From Glebionis coronaria (Eukaryota > Streptophyta > Magnoliopsida > Asterales > Asteraceae): a stretch of 64,000 bases of DNA. The stretch is taken from the NCBI GenBank assembly GCA_025667525.1, contig JANFOE010000050.1, forward strand, positions 1,488,001-1,552,000. The letters are read 5' to 3'. This document shows positions 21,884 through 34,543 of this stretch, one piece after another (within the stretch, counting starts at the first letter, position 1; each line of letters opens with the position of its first letter). Below the pieces are notes generated by a model that was not told the DNA's origin, searched no databases, and was given only the letters and a program-made list of their open reading frames with translations. Made by a program: the position numbers and the translations under genes.

Positions 21884-22490
21884 TGGTTATAGGGAACTGA
21901 GTCATTTTCAAAAACTTAGTCTATAACCTAAAGTTCAAATATCTTATTGTTTCTAAGTGTCAAACACATAATCTGCCATTGTTGTTCGATATCTGTGCGG
22001 GTAACTCGCTAATCCTTATTATTTACTTTTAATTACCGTTATAGTATTTCATCTCTTGATTACATGTTGAAATATTACATTACCCTAATGACGATAGTTA
22101 CTATGTCTTTTCAAAGCCTTGTGCTTCATGAATTATCATTGGATAATACTTGATTACATATGCTCTTACTGCATATCTTGAATTCCTGTTTTGTGAAGTG
22201 ATCTTGTTACAATGATTTTATATTGTTACGACGTTACATACTTGTATTCAGAGCGCATATGCTGTCGACTTTTCATGCTCATTTTTTTGAGTACTATTGC
22301 TATTTCATTTATGCGTGATACGACTGACTTCAAATGCTCGTTCTTTTTGAACCGTCTATTTTCTCAACTCACTGCTACATGTTGTGCATACTCTCGTGAT
22401 ACCATTGTTCGAGATTGGATAAGTGTTGTTTTCGATGAAACTTCTGATTTTCATGTTACTACCGTCTGTGTTACTTTCATTGTTATGTTG
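21884..22490 (+). other. L1 interior, left part
   Basis: A non-coding leader. A 123-codon frame at 22212-22583 runs across the S1 boundary and has no recognisable motif, so I do not call it a gene. The left TSD of S1 (TGTTA, 22491-22495) closes this stretch. Confidence 0.6.
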
Positions 22491-22495
22491 ATCCC

Positions 22496-23001
22496 AAACT
22501 TAGATCGATTTAGCTTTATGTATACGAGATTAGATCAAGTTATACACGTAGAGAAACCTTTTTATATGTATATGATAATCTAAGTGTTATGCGGAATTAA
22601 CACTTAAACAAGAACACACAAAGATGTAAACAAACTTTCACTTGATTAATGATAACAAACTTTCTTACAATGAAAGTGTTTAACGTATGAAAACTTATAT
22701 TGAACAATAACCTAAAGGTCTTCTTTAATAGACATAAGAAGCCTTGTACAAGAGTCTACGTATCAACTATTCTAGGTAAAGATAATTATAGAAAATACAA
22801 TGTTGAACTTATCCTTACTAGAAACAAACTAGAAACAATATACGCGTAGACTAAATCTTTCCATCAGTGCTTGTCTTCAATGTATCAACGCTTGACTTCT
22901 TCTTGTCAACGCTTGATCTGTCAGCGTTTGTTTTCTTCCTATCAACGCTTGTTTTACTCTTGTCGGCGCTCAAGTAGACTGGCTATATTTTATTCCCAAC
23001 A
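22496..23001 (-). repeat. S1 3' LTR
   Basis: 506 bp; on the minus strand it starts TGTTGGGAATAAAATATAGC and ends TTTGGGATCAACA. It matches the S2 LTR at 55816-56341. A cluster of CGTTGACAAG-type motifs lies at 22870-22975. The TATA position of S2 reads CTATTAAAG here, so the promoter looks weakened. Confidence 0.9.
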
Positions 23002-23015
23002 ATCCTCCCCTAAAC
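23002..23015 (-). other. S1 polypurine tract
   Basis: The minus strand reads AAGTTTAGGGGAGGAT directly before the LTR start TGTTGGG: the plus-strand primer site. Confidence 0.8.
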
Positions 23016-23053
23016 TTGATATCTATTCTAGCAATCAAGTTTCTGAATAAACA

Positions 23054-26000
23054 TTAAGAACTAGGAGGAATCTTACAAACTTGCTCATATTGGTAATAAA
23101 TATGTCTGATCAAATCTTTGGCCACATCACTTGAATAATCAATCTCCAGCTGTGTTGTCTTCATCTTCTCCAAGACTTCCTTGGACATGGAATACTGAGC
23201 ATCTACAAGAAGATACTCAGCAAACTTTGTAGAACTCAAGTAATATACACCAGCAGCTGAATACAAACGCCATTGAAGACCACTGAGGTCATCTTCAAGA
23301 TCCTTCCAAATAGCAGGATCTTCATCTCTTGGTCCACACATTCTCTTGAATGTTGACTACAGTTTTATTGCATTGACTGAAGTGGGAGCTTCTGTCTCAT
23401 ACTTGGCCTCTAACAACCTCCATAGGTCTACCAAGTCTTCTCTATCAAAACTTGCAAACAAAGATATAAGAGTGGTAAAAGTGTGAACCTCTTTTCCATA
23501 CCTGCCAATCTTCCAAAACCCACATGCATCTTCTTCATAGCTTATAATAGGGTTTTTGAAATCAAGAGGTAACACTTGCACCATATCTGAAGCTTCCAAT
23601 GGTGAGAGCTTGAGGCTCTTTCTTATAACAGCTTCACTTGGATTTAACCTATCCATATCTTTGGGAAACTCAAGAGGGACTCCCTTCTTTACAGGTCTGA
23701 GAACAATCATTGCCTTCTTAAGCTCTATCTCTTCTGCAAGTTCTTCTTTCCTTTCATCAGAAAGAAGTCTTAGAGTGTTTTCTTCCTGCACTCTTGCCCA
23801 AATGGGATAAGCTTTGAACTCCAACTCTTCAAATGTCAATCCAATCAATTTTTTATAAGTCCATCCTGTTCCATGACATCTGAGTAGCATGTAGTACAAC
23901 TCCCTTCTATCCCTTCTCAACATTGAGAGAATATTGCTAGCTCTGTGTTTCAGAATTACCTTGCAATCCTTTTGTACTCTTAGAAGAATCTCCAAACCCC
24001 ATATCTGGTCTGAAATAGTCAAATGTGGATTCTCCATACACCTATCTTCCCAAGCATGGTACATCTGAACAACTTCTGGCATATCAAAATCAACTTGCAA
24101 TTTCAACTTATTCAGTTTCTCTCTAGCCAACTCATCACCATACTCAAGTCTTTCTGGTTGTTCTATAATCATTACACTTGAGTCTGAACTGGCTTCATCA
24201 CTTCCTTCTTGTTCTTCTGAAGTGACAACAAAAGGTGATTCACCCACCTTCTTTCTTTCTTGTTCCATAATTTGTGCAGCCAACCTTCTATCAAACTCAA
24301 TCTGTGCTGCATTCTTTGGAACATCTACTTCTACCATAATACCCTTACCCTTATCTAATGGATCAATTATGGGTAAGGTAGATGGTAATACATGTGAAGA
24401 AACTTCTTTGATGATGGATGATGACTGGAATACATCAACCTCATCTGCAGGTCTGTCAACGCTCAATTTTGCTTTGTCAGCGCCCAAGTTACTCATGTCA
24501 GCGTTCAAATCTTGCTTGTCAACGCCCAAGTTACCTGTCTCAGCGCCTCTTGTAATTTCCTCCAACATAGCTGTAAAAGACAAGTTTAAGTTTGTAGGAG
24601 TGACTAGAGACGTATCAAAACCTGGTTGTTTCTTCAAACTAGTTAGGGCCTCAGCAACACCCAAAGATTCACCATCATGTGAGCCCTTATCACTCACATT
24701 TATCTGTTCATCCTCCCCTTTGGAAGATTCCTCCATCCCACGCCTTGTGCTGGCATTTTCCAAAATAACAATCCTCTCCCTCAATTGCTTGAGTTCAAGG
24801 CCTTGTGTACTGACAATTTGTACCAAGTCTTCATTTTGCTTTTGCAAGCTAATGCAGACTGCCGTCAATTCCATTAATGTCATTGGTTCCAATTTGCCCT
24901 CCTCTAAAATGGGTATTTGACCTCCCAAGTTAGATTCATTGGGCATGGATGAGGTCTTAATAATGGTAGGATTGTCTTGGCCAGCTTCTAAGCCAGAACC
25001 AATAGTCCCAGCCTCATCCATAGCACCAACCACACTTGTGGTGGTGGTTCTCTCTGCTACATGGCTAGGACCACTAGAAGAGAACACTCCAGTAGTCCTT
25101 TGGCATTTTTGCAACCTATATTGTGTTGGGGGAGAAGATGATGTGGATTGGGTGGATGTGGGTTGGTTAAGGGGTGTTTGGGTCTGTGAAGGATTGGTTT
25201 CAATGTTTGGATTAGGCATGTCAACGCCAACATTTAAAGTGTCAGCGTCGAAGGGTTCTTGGTCAATTTGCATGTGTTGTGGTGAAGGTAAAGGTTCAGG
25301 GATTGGGTCAACTGGTGGTTGAGGGTCTGGTTGTGGTTGTGCTGCTTCAATGACAGCAATCATAGCTGGGGTTAGAGGTAAGTCACGGTGAGGGGGTGTG
25401 TTCATCTTTGTAAAAATTGCTTTCTTTTGCACAGGGATCTTATAAAAATCATCATGATCCCTTGTGCAACCATTTGTAAAATCTGGGATAAGCTAAAGTC
25501 ATTTTATTCCCTTTATTTTTACACATGCCCTCAAAAATCATTTTGGAATAATTAAACTTTTGCCCAGTAGCAATGCACACAATAGCAGAAGCAATAGATC
25601 TATTGATCTTATTGTGTGCAGTACACTTGGGACTCAAACATTGCAAGAGGACATGTATTAGGTACTTTCAGGTTGGGGGAAACTCCTGTTTATGATATTT
25701 GTTTAAAGTTCCCTCATCAGGGAAAGGATAACCCAAAGCCCGTACTCCTTGTTCTATTTCATGAATGGGGAGGGTGGTTATACCATCTGCATCATCAAGA
25801 TGCAAAGCTTGGCGAACCAAAGCTTCAGTAACCACCCATGTGCGCCCATGAACAATAGATGATAATGTAGTCACTCTATTAACTGTTGAGGAACTAACAG
25901 TGTTCCAAAACTTCTTAATATGTGTGACAGGAATGAGTGGAGCAAGAGAAAGAGCATACCTAATTGGGGATGCATTCAAATACGCCACCATTTGGGTGTA

Positions 26001-26099
26001 TTGGGGAAACAGAGTATCATCAGCGTCCAGATATGCTATCATGTTGTGTTGACTCCTGAATCCCAATTCCAAATCACTTGGTTTAAATTTTGGTGCCAT
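23054..26099 (-). pseudogene. SIRE additional ORF (aORF, formerly 'env-like'), broken
   Basis: The third ORF of SIRE/Maximus elements, of unknown function. The first ATG is at 26099. The N-terminal domain reads YLNASPIRYALSLAPLIPVT, HIKKFWNTVSSSTVNRVTTL and WVVTEALVRQALHLDDADG, up to a TGA in place of Trp (25668-25670), then NKINRSIASAIVCIATGQKF. Further stops and a frameshift lie at about 25432-25452. The next 691 codons (25432-23357) carry a proline-rich stretch, a leucine heptad coil (LVQIVSTQGLELKQLRERIV), 7-residue repeats (NLGVDKQDLNADMSNLGADK) and a conserved C-terminal half. After a stop at 23357 the last part has YSMSKEVLEKMKTTQLE and VAKDLIRHIYYQYEQV. I see no clear signal peptide or membrane anchor, so an envelope role is not supported. 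Confidence 0.82.
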
Positions 26100-27354
26100 T
26101 ATAGAAAGTTGTTTGAATGATTGATAAAGATGAAGTTATAGGAGAAAATATTGTTAGACAAGAATGATAGGTACCCTGTTTAAAATAGGAGCCAAATATA
26201 TAGGAGAGAAAAATGCATGTGATTGGTCAAAAATTAGGCAACTATTTTCAAAAATACAATCATGAAAATATTGAAAAGAAATAAGTTTATCTCATGCATT
26301 AAATGAAAGTTATCTGCTCCCAAAATTACGGCCCAAAAATTCGTCAAAAAGTAACAACTGGGTAGGTCCCATTGAGTGTCAGCGGTCAAAAATAACCCAT
26401 CAACGCCCAACGGCTATATTCTTGTCAACGTTTGCCAAAGCCATGTCAGCGTCTAAATTGGTCACAACAACGCTTGGAAAAATACTTGTCAGCGTCCAAA
26501 AATAAAAATGTATAAAAAAGAAAAATGACCTTAACAAAGTAATTTATCCTATAGAAGATAACCTATAAGTTGATAATTATTATAGGGCGGCAAGCACTGT
26601 CTAGTTATGCACAACTTGCTTATGCAAGATAGACATAACAGTCCTCTAGTGTCCCTTGCTAACCAAAACTCTTAACAACTAAGTTACCTCATAAAATTCC
26701 TTGTTACTCCCAGGTAAAACCCATGATAAAATCATTCCCAAGTCTCCCAACAGACCACAACCAATTCTAGGCCAAAAAAATGTCTTGGCAGCATGCATAG
26801 TATATCAACTTTGCATGCTACAGTGCCTCATGATTTAGTAGAACTAAATCATACTCACCTGTGGACACAATCTAGAATTGTGATAAGAGTATTATAAGGA
26901 TACCCAAAAATCCTAAAGGTTCCTAAAACCTCCCCTTAAAATGTGATACATATGTTGCCAAAAATATGCATGAACATAAAAAATTTATGTCAAGATAGGA
27001 ATAAAAAATTCTAACCATCATCCATAAATAAAAACATGCTCAAATGATCTTCCAAGGATCCATAAGCAACTCTGTATCCAATGGTATAATGCTAACACCA
27101 CCTGCACATTTAGATTGAAAACCACAAAACTAACATTGTTGCTGACAACGCCCCGATAACACTTGTCAGCGTTAAGAAAAGCTTTGTCAGCGTTAGACAA
27201 ATATATTGCTGACAACGTCACAATAACACTTATCAGCGTTAAAGCAACCTTTGTCAGTGTTAGAAAAATATAGTGGAAAATCTAAATCCTCAAAAAGACC
27301 AATAACAATGCATTATCCTGTACAGATTTTTACAAAAAGACCCCAAAACACATA
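26100..27354 (-). other. S1 spacer between pol and the additional ORF
   Basis: Non-coding, yet closely matched by S2 at 62873-64000. It contains CGCTGACA-type motif clusters (26360-26510 and 27130-27265), some as facing pairs. A splice-donor-like CAG|GTGAGTAT (donor at 26858) and an acceptor-like CTATAG (26549) lie 310 nt apart upstream of the additional ORF's ATG. Confidence 0.65.
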
Positions 27355-30300
27355 TTATGTGAGACTGATCATTCCAATACTTGTTACCAAGTATTGAAAC
27401 CTTCCAGCATCAAAAGGTTTAGTTAGTAAATCATACACATTTTCTTCTGTGTCAACCCTATTTGGTTGTATTAAACCCTTTTCAAAACAATCTCTTATAA
27501 AATGATTTCTAATTTCTATGTGTTTAGTTTTAGAATGATGTACAGGATTCTTAATAATGCATAAAGTGCTGTTATTGTCAACAAATATCTTGGTATACAT
27601 GAAATTATACCCATAATCCAACAACTGGTTCTGAATCCATAATACTTTTCCACAACAAGCAGCTGCAGCAACGTACTCTACTTCAGTTGTAGAATTAGCC
27701 ACCACTGTTTGTTTCTTGCATTGCCAAGAGATCAACCTGCTCCCAAGAAACTGACATCCACCAGTTGTGGATTTTCTATCAAACTTATCACCTCCATAGT
27801 CACTGTCTGAATATGCAATAAGCTCCAAAGGTGAATCTTTTAGGTACCACAAGCCAAGACTGGGATAACATCTTAGGTACCTAAAGATTCTCTTGACAGC
27901 ATAAAGGTGACATTCTTTGGGAGTCACTTGATGGCGTGCACATGCACACACAGCAAACATGATGTCAGGTCTAGAGGCTGTGAGATACATCAATGAACCA
28001 ATCATTGATCTATAGTGCCTGACATCCACATCTTTTCCATCTCCAATCTTTCCCCAAGGGTGTTCTCTATCCATAGGAGTAGTAGCCCTCTTTTCATGTG
28101 GAGAAAAGCCAAACTTCTTCAAGATCTCTGCTACATACTTATCTTGAGAGATGAAGATACCATCTTCTTTCTGCTGAACTTGTAACCCTAGAAAGAAGTT
28201 CATCTCCCTCATTGCACTCATCTTGAATTTGTCTGTCATAAGCTTGGAGAAGTCTTCACTGATCTTTGGATTTGTAGATCCAAAAATGATATCATCAACA
28301 TAAACCTGAACAAGAAAGACATCTTTACCAGCCTTCTTGGTAAATAATGTCTGGTCTATGGTGCCCCTCTTGAATCCATTGTCCACCAAATAAGTGGATA
28401 ATGTGCCATACCATGCTCTTGGGGCTTGATGAAGTCCATACATAGCCTTCTTGACTCTAGACACCTTGTCTGGATTCTCTGGATCCTCAAAACCAGGAGG
28501 CTGTATCACATACACCTCCTCAACAATTGTTCCATAGAGGAAGGCACTCTTCACATCCATTTGATAGATAGTGAAGCCCATGCAGGAAGCATATGCTAGA
28601 AATATTCTTATAGCTTCAATCCTTGCAACTGGTGCAAAGACCTCCTCATAGTCTATCCCTTCCTCTTGTGTATATCCCTGAGCCACCAAACGTGCCTTGT
28701 TTCTGACCACAATGCCTCTTTCATCTCTCTTGTTTCTTAGAACCCATCTTGTCCCAATAGGTCTGACATACCTGGGACAATCAACCAGCTCCCAAACATC
28801 CTGAATTGCAAATTGGTGAAGCTCGTCCTGCATTGCTTCCACCCAACTTGGTTCTTTGAGAGCATCAAATATCTTATTGGGTTCCTGTTGTGACAGAAAA
28901 CAGGCAAACAAGCATGATTGAACAAGAGGGGTATCAACCTTCTTGTGTATATTGGCAATGAATCCACCAAGATTCTGATGAGATCTTCAAGTCTGAACAG
29001 GAGTCATAATATCACCAATGATTTGAGAAGTAGGGTGATTCTTCATAGTAGAGGTGAGAACTCCTCCTTCAAAAAGTCTGTTGTCTTCAATCTCATTATC
29101 CAAGTTGCCAATATATTCATCAGACTCTCTTTCATCAATAGTAGGATGAACCTCTTCATATAAATTAGAAGGTTCACCTTGTTTAAAATTAGAAGAGAAA
29201 AGATGCTCAAGAGTGTTGTCAACGCCTGAACCTTGGTTGTCAGCGTTTGGGTTATCAAAGCTTGAAATGTTGTTGTCAACGTTTGAGCCATGAACGTCTG
29301 AATTTGTCCTGTCAGCGCTAGATTTGCCTTTGTCAGCGCCTGAAGGACCATGCATGTTGTTAACTGGTGGTACTTGGGGACCACCATTATCCTTTCCAGC
29401 AGCAGCAGCAAAAGCATCTATCCATATGGGAATTGTGACATACTCTTGTATGGGAGATGACTTTTCTGCTTGTGATCCAACCTCTTCATTTACCTGTGTA
29501 CCTGAAACATCAATAACTTGTTCTTCCACAACATTTGAAGTTACCTTCACAATGTCTGGATTAGTGACATACATATAATTCAAAGTCCTAGATAGAGGTT
29601 CCAAGTCAAACAACCAATTTGGACCACTTTCAGGATCACTAGGTTTACTCTCTAAAAACCTAACATGTACTCTTTTAAGTATACGTTTTTCCTTCTTAAG
29701 GTAAACCCTATATCCCTTGCTCTGTACTGAATAACCCATGAAATAGCCTTCATCACCTTTTGCACTAAATTTACCTAAGGCATCACTAGTATCAAGAACA
29801 ACTACATGACAGCCAAAAGGTTTAAGAAAACCAATATTAGGTTTCCATCCCCAAAGTAACTCATAAGGTGTTTTGTTCTGTATCTTGTTGACCAATGCTC
29901 TATTCTAAACATAGCATGCTGTATTCACAGCCTCAGCCCAAAAAGCTATGGGAAAGTGAGCATCAGCCAACATAGTTCTGGCTGCTTCAATTAGGGTTCT
30001 ATTCTTTCTCTCAGCAACCCTATTTTGCTGTGGGGTTCTGGCAACACTAAACTGCCTAGTAATCCCTTTCTTGGCACAAAAATCATCCAAAGCTTATTTA
30101 TAAACTCACCACCATTGTCACTTCTAAGCATTTTAACTTCATTACTAGTTTTCTTCTCAATCTGAGTAATAAAGTCAATTAAAGTGTCAGCAGTATCACT
30201 CTTCATAGCTAAAAAGAAAGTCCAAGTAAACCTAGAAAAGTCATCAGTGATGACAAAGCAGTATGATTTACCATTTAAACTCTCTATATTAGTTGGACCA

Positions 30301-30990
30301 AACAGGTCCATATGCAGCAAGTGAAGTGGTCTAGTACTAGAGTGCACCTGTTTAGACTTAAAATGAGACCTTGTGCTGCTTGCCTTTAAGACATGCAACA
30401 CAAGAGTAGTCATTGTGGAAAGCCTTTTCAAGCAAACCATCAACCAAGCCAAGTCTCACAAGCCTATTTATATTCTTAAAATTTATGTGCCCTAGTCTCC
30501 TGTGCCATAGATTACTCTCATCTACTGAAGCTTTAGCATAAAAACATGACATATTATTATTCATCCTAATCCCATTAAAATTCACATTATAGATGTATTT
30601 ATGTCTAGGTGTTCTATAGTTAATATATTTCTCATCTGGGATTTTATAATCCTTGCTTAACACCAAGCATTCAGTATCAGTAAACAGAACTTTATTTTTG
30701 TTATCACAAACTTGTGATACACTAAAAAGATTGTAATCAAGTTCCTTTACCAGAAATACGTTCTCAAAACGCAAGTTCTTGGTGAGAAGTGTTCCTTTGC
30801 CTGTGATAGTTCCATATCCGCCTCCAAAGTAAACCTTATCACCATCCTTAATGGGAGTGAAGTTAGTTAAATAATCTTCCTTCCCTGTCATGTGCCTTGA
30901 GCATCCACTGTCCCAATATCCATAATCGTTGACCTGTTTTTGAATGCCCTGCACATAAAGAAAACAAGTTAGTTTTCTTTGGGAACCCAA
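27355..30990 (-). pseudogene. S1 Copia pol: protease, integrase, RT, RNase H
   Basis: Order on the minus strand: protease WDSGCSRHM; pre-integrase zinc region [11 protein letters not shown]...[11 protein letters not shown]; integrase core [19 protein letters not shown] and [10 protein letters not shown]; an acidic linker; RT with [30 protein letters not shown] and the catalytic YVDD (28291-28302); RNase [26 protein letters not shown] and KHIEIRNHF. Breaks: frameshifts near 30360 and 30095, a stop at about 29906 (Gln to TAG), and a stop near 28989. The last 518 codons, RT-RNase H (28911-27355), are fully open. Pol lies in the -1 frame relative to gag and has no ATG of its own near the junction. 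Confidence 0.92.
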
Positions 30991-33761
30991 GCCTTAACAG
31001 ACTTGGATTCATCTGGTTGTTCAACAAGAATAGACTTAGTTCTCATAACAACCCCTTGTTCATCCCTCTTTGGATGAAATACCCAGTTAACCCCAATAGG
31101 TTTTGTAATGACCTTTGAAATGTAATTAAATCTGTTGTAGGTCATAGAAATCCCATTATCATTAGGGTTTTGATCTTTCTTAGGTCTCCATGTCAAGCTT
31201 GAAGAAGCTTTAGACCCCTTACCCTGTGGTTGCAAATATTTAGGTCTGGTCACGTTTCTGTCAGTGTTGGATTTGGTCTTGTCAACGCTGAAATTACCCT
31301 TGTCAGCGTTGAACCTAGGGTTTGCTACGGAAACCCATTGCCTGTTAGACCAAGTATTGGTCTTTTGAAATGGTCTTTGTCCATGAGTGTTAGACCCTCT
31401 AGTGAAGAATGGTGCTGGTCTAACAACTTGTGTACTTTGCTCCACACAAGTTTTGGGTCTGACAACGTTTGACTTTTTAACAGCGTTGACCTTGGAAGCG
31501 TTGACACACTTATATGCTAAATGTGAAAAGCTACCACAAGTGTAACAGGCTTTTCTAGACACAACCCTAGGTCTAGAAGAGAAGAATCATGTTCCATCAT
31601 TACTAACTTGGCTTTTAGGTGACCTAGTATTCCTATACATTTCTGCATACTTGATGCTAGGTTTTCTAACAGTGTTTGAGCCAAGGTCAACAGTCTTGCC
31701 AGTGATTGGGTTTGTTACCTTAATAGGGGTTGACTCATTTGGACTTTCACATAACAAGCCACCCTTAACAAACAAGGTAGGGTTGGCTTTCTTCCATTCA
31801 TTCAAGTCAGTCAACTTCTGTTGATACTCTTCAACTAGGGTAATGACTCTTGGTGGAGGAATAACTTCCTCCTCTTGGAGTTCTGGTAGACCAGTCCAAG
31901 ATAGGTCCTTTCTTTGGACACCATAGAAGTCCCAAGCTGGTGGTGGAACCACAGTATAGTCTTTCATCCAAATCCCAGTCATGTCCTTAGGATCCCTTTG
32001 TTTATTAACACATTCTCCTAGGGTTTGTGTGGTCTTATCAAATCTCTGAATTTTAAGGCCAACATTATCCTTATTCTTAATAGCTTCATCTAACTTAGCT
32101 TGTAGCTCACTATTAACCCTTTCCATGATGTTCCTAACATCATTACTAGCATCTAACTCATGTTTTAAGATATTTATTTTATCTTTTAAGTCAAATTCCA
32201 TTTTCTTGTACTCAGAAATTGTCTTCTTAGTTTGAGTGAGAGCAATTTGATAGTTAGACAGTTTGCATCTCTCAGTACTCACATCATCTAATAATCTTAA
32301 CACCTCTTTTTTAAGTTTCTCAGTATTTAACCTACAACCCTTACTACAAAAAGCATCATCGTATACCTCATTATCTGATGAAGAGGAGGAGTGTGCCATG
32401 AGAGCATATTGAACATGCTCTTCTTCTTCTATCTCAGCAACCAAAGCTTTATCCTCTTCCCCATCCTTAGCCAAATAGCTCCAATCCCATCCCATACCAT
32501 CAATTTCTTGCACTGCAACCATGGCCTTAGGATCCTGAGCCTTAACAATTTGACTTGAGGGTTTGCTAGCATCAGATCTTCTTGGAGATTTGCATTCCCT
32601 CATGAAGTGCCCCATACGATGGCAATTGTAGCACTCAACTTTGGATTTATCAAATCCAGCAGTGTCCTTTGCATTAAAGGTCATCTTCTTCTTAAACCTT
32701 CTATTCCACCTGTTTGCTCTTATACTAGCAAGAGCCATGTTCCACTTAATATCCATCTCCTCCAAGTGCTCATCACTTATTTGCTCAAGGTCCTCATATG
32801 TAATCACTGAACCATTAGGCAAGGAAGCAATGTAAGCACATACAGTATCCAGATCCAAACCAGCAGGTTTAACTCTTGGTGAGTCACTTTTGTATGTGTC
32901 AGCGTCTGAATATGAGGCGTTGACAGGACATGTTCCAACGTTGACACATGATGATCCAGTAACTGGGTGCATGTAAGAGTCCTTCTGATCGAATTGACCT
33001 TCACTACCTGAGAAGAAGGCCATGTTACTATTGGTAGACTTACTTCTATGCTCCAAAAGAGTTTCATTCTCCAATAGCCTTAGTTTGTTGTAGATATCAT
33101 CAAAAGTGGAACTTTTGTGAGTGTTATTGGCAAGTATAGATCTTGCCTCAATCTTCCACGCATCACCAAGACTTTTAAGAAAAGTGGCATTAATGTCAAC
33201 ATCACCAAGTTGTATCCCTATGAAGGACAGCTTGCTTGTAATGTCAAGCAGTCTGCTTCTCACACTGCTAAGCTTCTCATTAGGTTGAGCCTTGAAAACA
33301 GCATACTCATGCATGAGTTGCTTCTTCTTCTCTTCCCTAGTATCATCATTCCCACCATATGCAACTTCAAGAGCCGCCCAAAGGTCTTTAGCAGAGTCAT
33401 AACCTTTGTATTTATGCTGGTTCTCTTGTCCCAAAGAGAGTTTCAAAATGTTTAGGGTTTTCATATCAACCCTTCTCTTTGCTATGTCTTCAGCAGACAC
33501 AACTCTACCATCACCAGGTTTTTCTTTCTTATCTGCTTCAGGACATCCAGCAACAGCAGTTCTTGTAGCAATGGCAGCAGCAACCTTTTTAGCTTTATTG
33601 TATGTGTTTCCATATTCAATTATCTTCCAGAGAGTGTAGTCATAGATCCCCAGATATAGCTCAAAGTTGAATTTCCATAACTCGAAGTTGGTTGCATCAA
33701 GCATGGGAATCTTGATGTTTGGTAAAGGTGAGGAGGAGGAGGTTACTTCTGGATTTGACAT
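30969..33761 (-). pseudogene. S1 Copia gag
   Basis: The capsid/nucleocapsid starts at ATG 33761. It has LPNIKIPMLDATNFELWKFN, the Copia gag opening, then YESAKDLW-like and KLSSVRSRLLDITSKLSFIG blocks and the zinc knuckle CYNCHRMGHFMREC. A long coiled region follows (LKDKINILKHELDASNDVRN), then PRVITLVEEYQQKLTDLNEWK. A TGA at 31587-31589 interrupts it before a second knuckle-like CYTCGSFSHLAYKC, and the frame ends at WVPKEN at 30969. Residues between carry the 7-codon motif (NADKGNFSVDKTKSNTDRN). Confidence 0.9.
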
Positions 33762-33844
33762 GATGTTTTTAGGGTTTTGTAAAAATTAGGGTTTTGATGA
33801 TTTTAGGGTTCTTGTTTTCTTTAAGATCAAAAGTTTCTCAACAA

Positions 33845-33856
33845 GCTCTGATACCA
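33845..33856 (-). other. S1 primer binding site
   Basis: The minus strand reads TGGTATCAGAGC, a perfect match to the usual initiator-Met primer site, two bases after the LTR end. Confidence 0.9.
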
Positions 33857-33858
33857 CT

Positions 33859-33962
33859 TGTTGATCCCAAACATAGATCGATTTAGCTTTATGTATACGA
33901 GATTAGATCAAGTTATACACGTAGAGAAACCTTTGTATATGTATATGATAATCTAAGTGTTA
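33859..33962 (-). repeat. S1 5' LTR, truncated to 104 bp
   Basis: It matches the inner end of the 3' LTR (TGTTGATCCCAAAC onward on the plus strand) up to CTAAGTGTTA. It then joins N2 instead of continuing GCGGAATTAAC as at 22599. About 400 bp with the promoter are missing, so S1 cannot be transcribed from its own 5' LTR. Confidence 0.85.
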
Positions 33963-34543
33963 TGTGGAAACCTTGGTTTCCGGATCTTTTAAGCTACTAG
34001 GAATGATCATTGTTCATATGATTAACATAATCAAAGCGGAATTAGAACAACAACCATTAACAAGGTGTTTAGGGCACAAGACACATGAATTAAAACAATT
34101 GGGTTGCTCATTATATTAATAATAAACAACCACTAGACGTGTATACATTAATCCCACGTCTAGTGCAACACACGCTTTAGGTTTACATTGTGAGTATGAA
34201 TTATGAAAAACCTAATAACCCTTGGTTCCTTTTATAGTGTAAGGATTAGGGTTTTACAAGAGATAAGAATAAATAAAACATGTAAATCTTCTATTTAAAT
34301 AAACTTATGCAGAATATATCCTGCATGTTTATCTAAATAGAAGCTTCCATAAGCTTCTTTGTCTACGTTTCTGTCAATGCTTGGTTTGCATGTGACAATG
34401 CTTGGATTGCATATGACAATGCTTCAGCCATCAACGCTTAGTTTGCTCTTGTCAACGCTTAGATTGCTCTTGACAACGCTTAGACAATATCTTCATGTTT
34501 TCTTCGTTTTTGAGTTTCTGCCACATCAACTTTTGACCCAACA
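33963..34543 (-). repeat. N2 3' LTR
   Basis: The plus strand reads TGTGGAAACC...GACCCAACA. Minus-strand TATAAAAG is at 34229-34236. The inverted repeat CACTAGACGTG / CACGTCTAGTG lies at 34131-34165. 21-nt spaced TGTCAACGCTT motifs lie at 34370-34490. A local hairpin AGAAGCTT/AAGCTTCT is at 34339-34358. Confidence 0.88.

Larger units (their letters stand above)
22496..33962 (-). mobile_element. S1: SIRE/Maximus-type Copia with additional ORF
   Basis: Read on the minus strand the order is truncated 5' LTR, PBS, gag, protease, integrase, RT, RNase H, a non-coding spacer, the additional ORF, PPT and 3' LTR. Integrase before RT marks Ty1/Copia, and the extra ORF downstream of pol is the hallmark of the SIRE/Maximus lineage. 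Gag, pol and the extra ORF all carry stops or frameshifts, so it cannot encode its own mobilisation. Its left end abuts TGTTA. Its right LTR is only 104 bp and fuses to N2. It shares most of its sequence with S2 at 55816. Confidence 0.93.

Noticed and set aside
22212..22583. 123-codon plus-strand ORF in L1
   Set aside because: Crosses the S1 insertion boundary at 22496 and has no recognisable domain.
24222..24920. 232-codon plus-strand ORF
   Set aside because: Antisense shadow of the S1 additional ORF on the minus strand.
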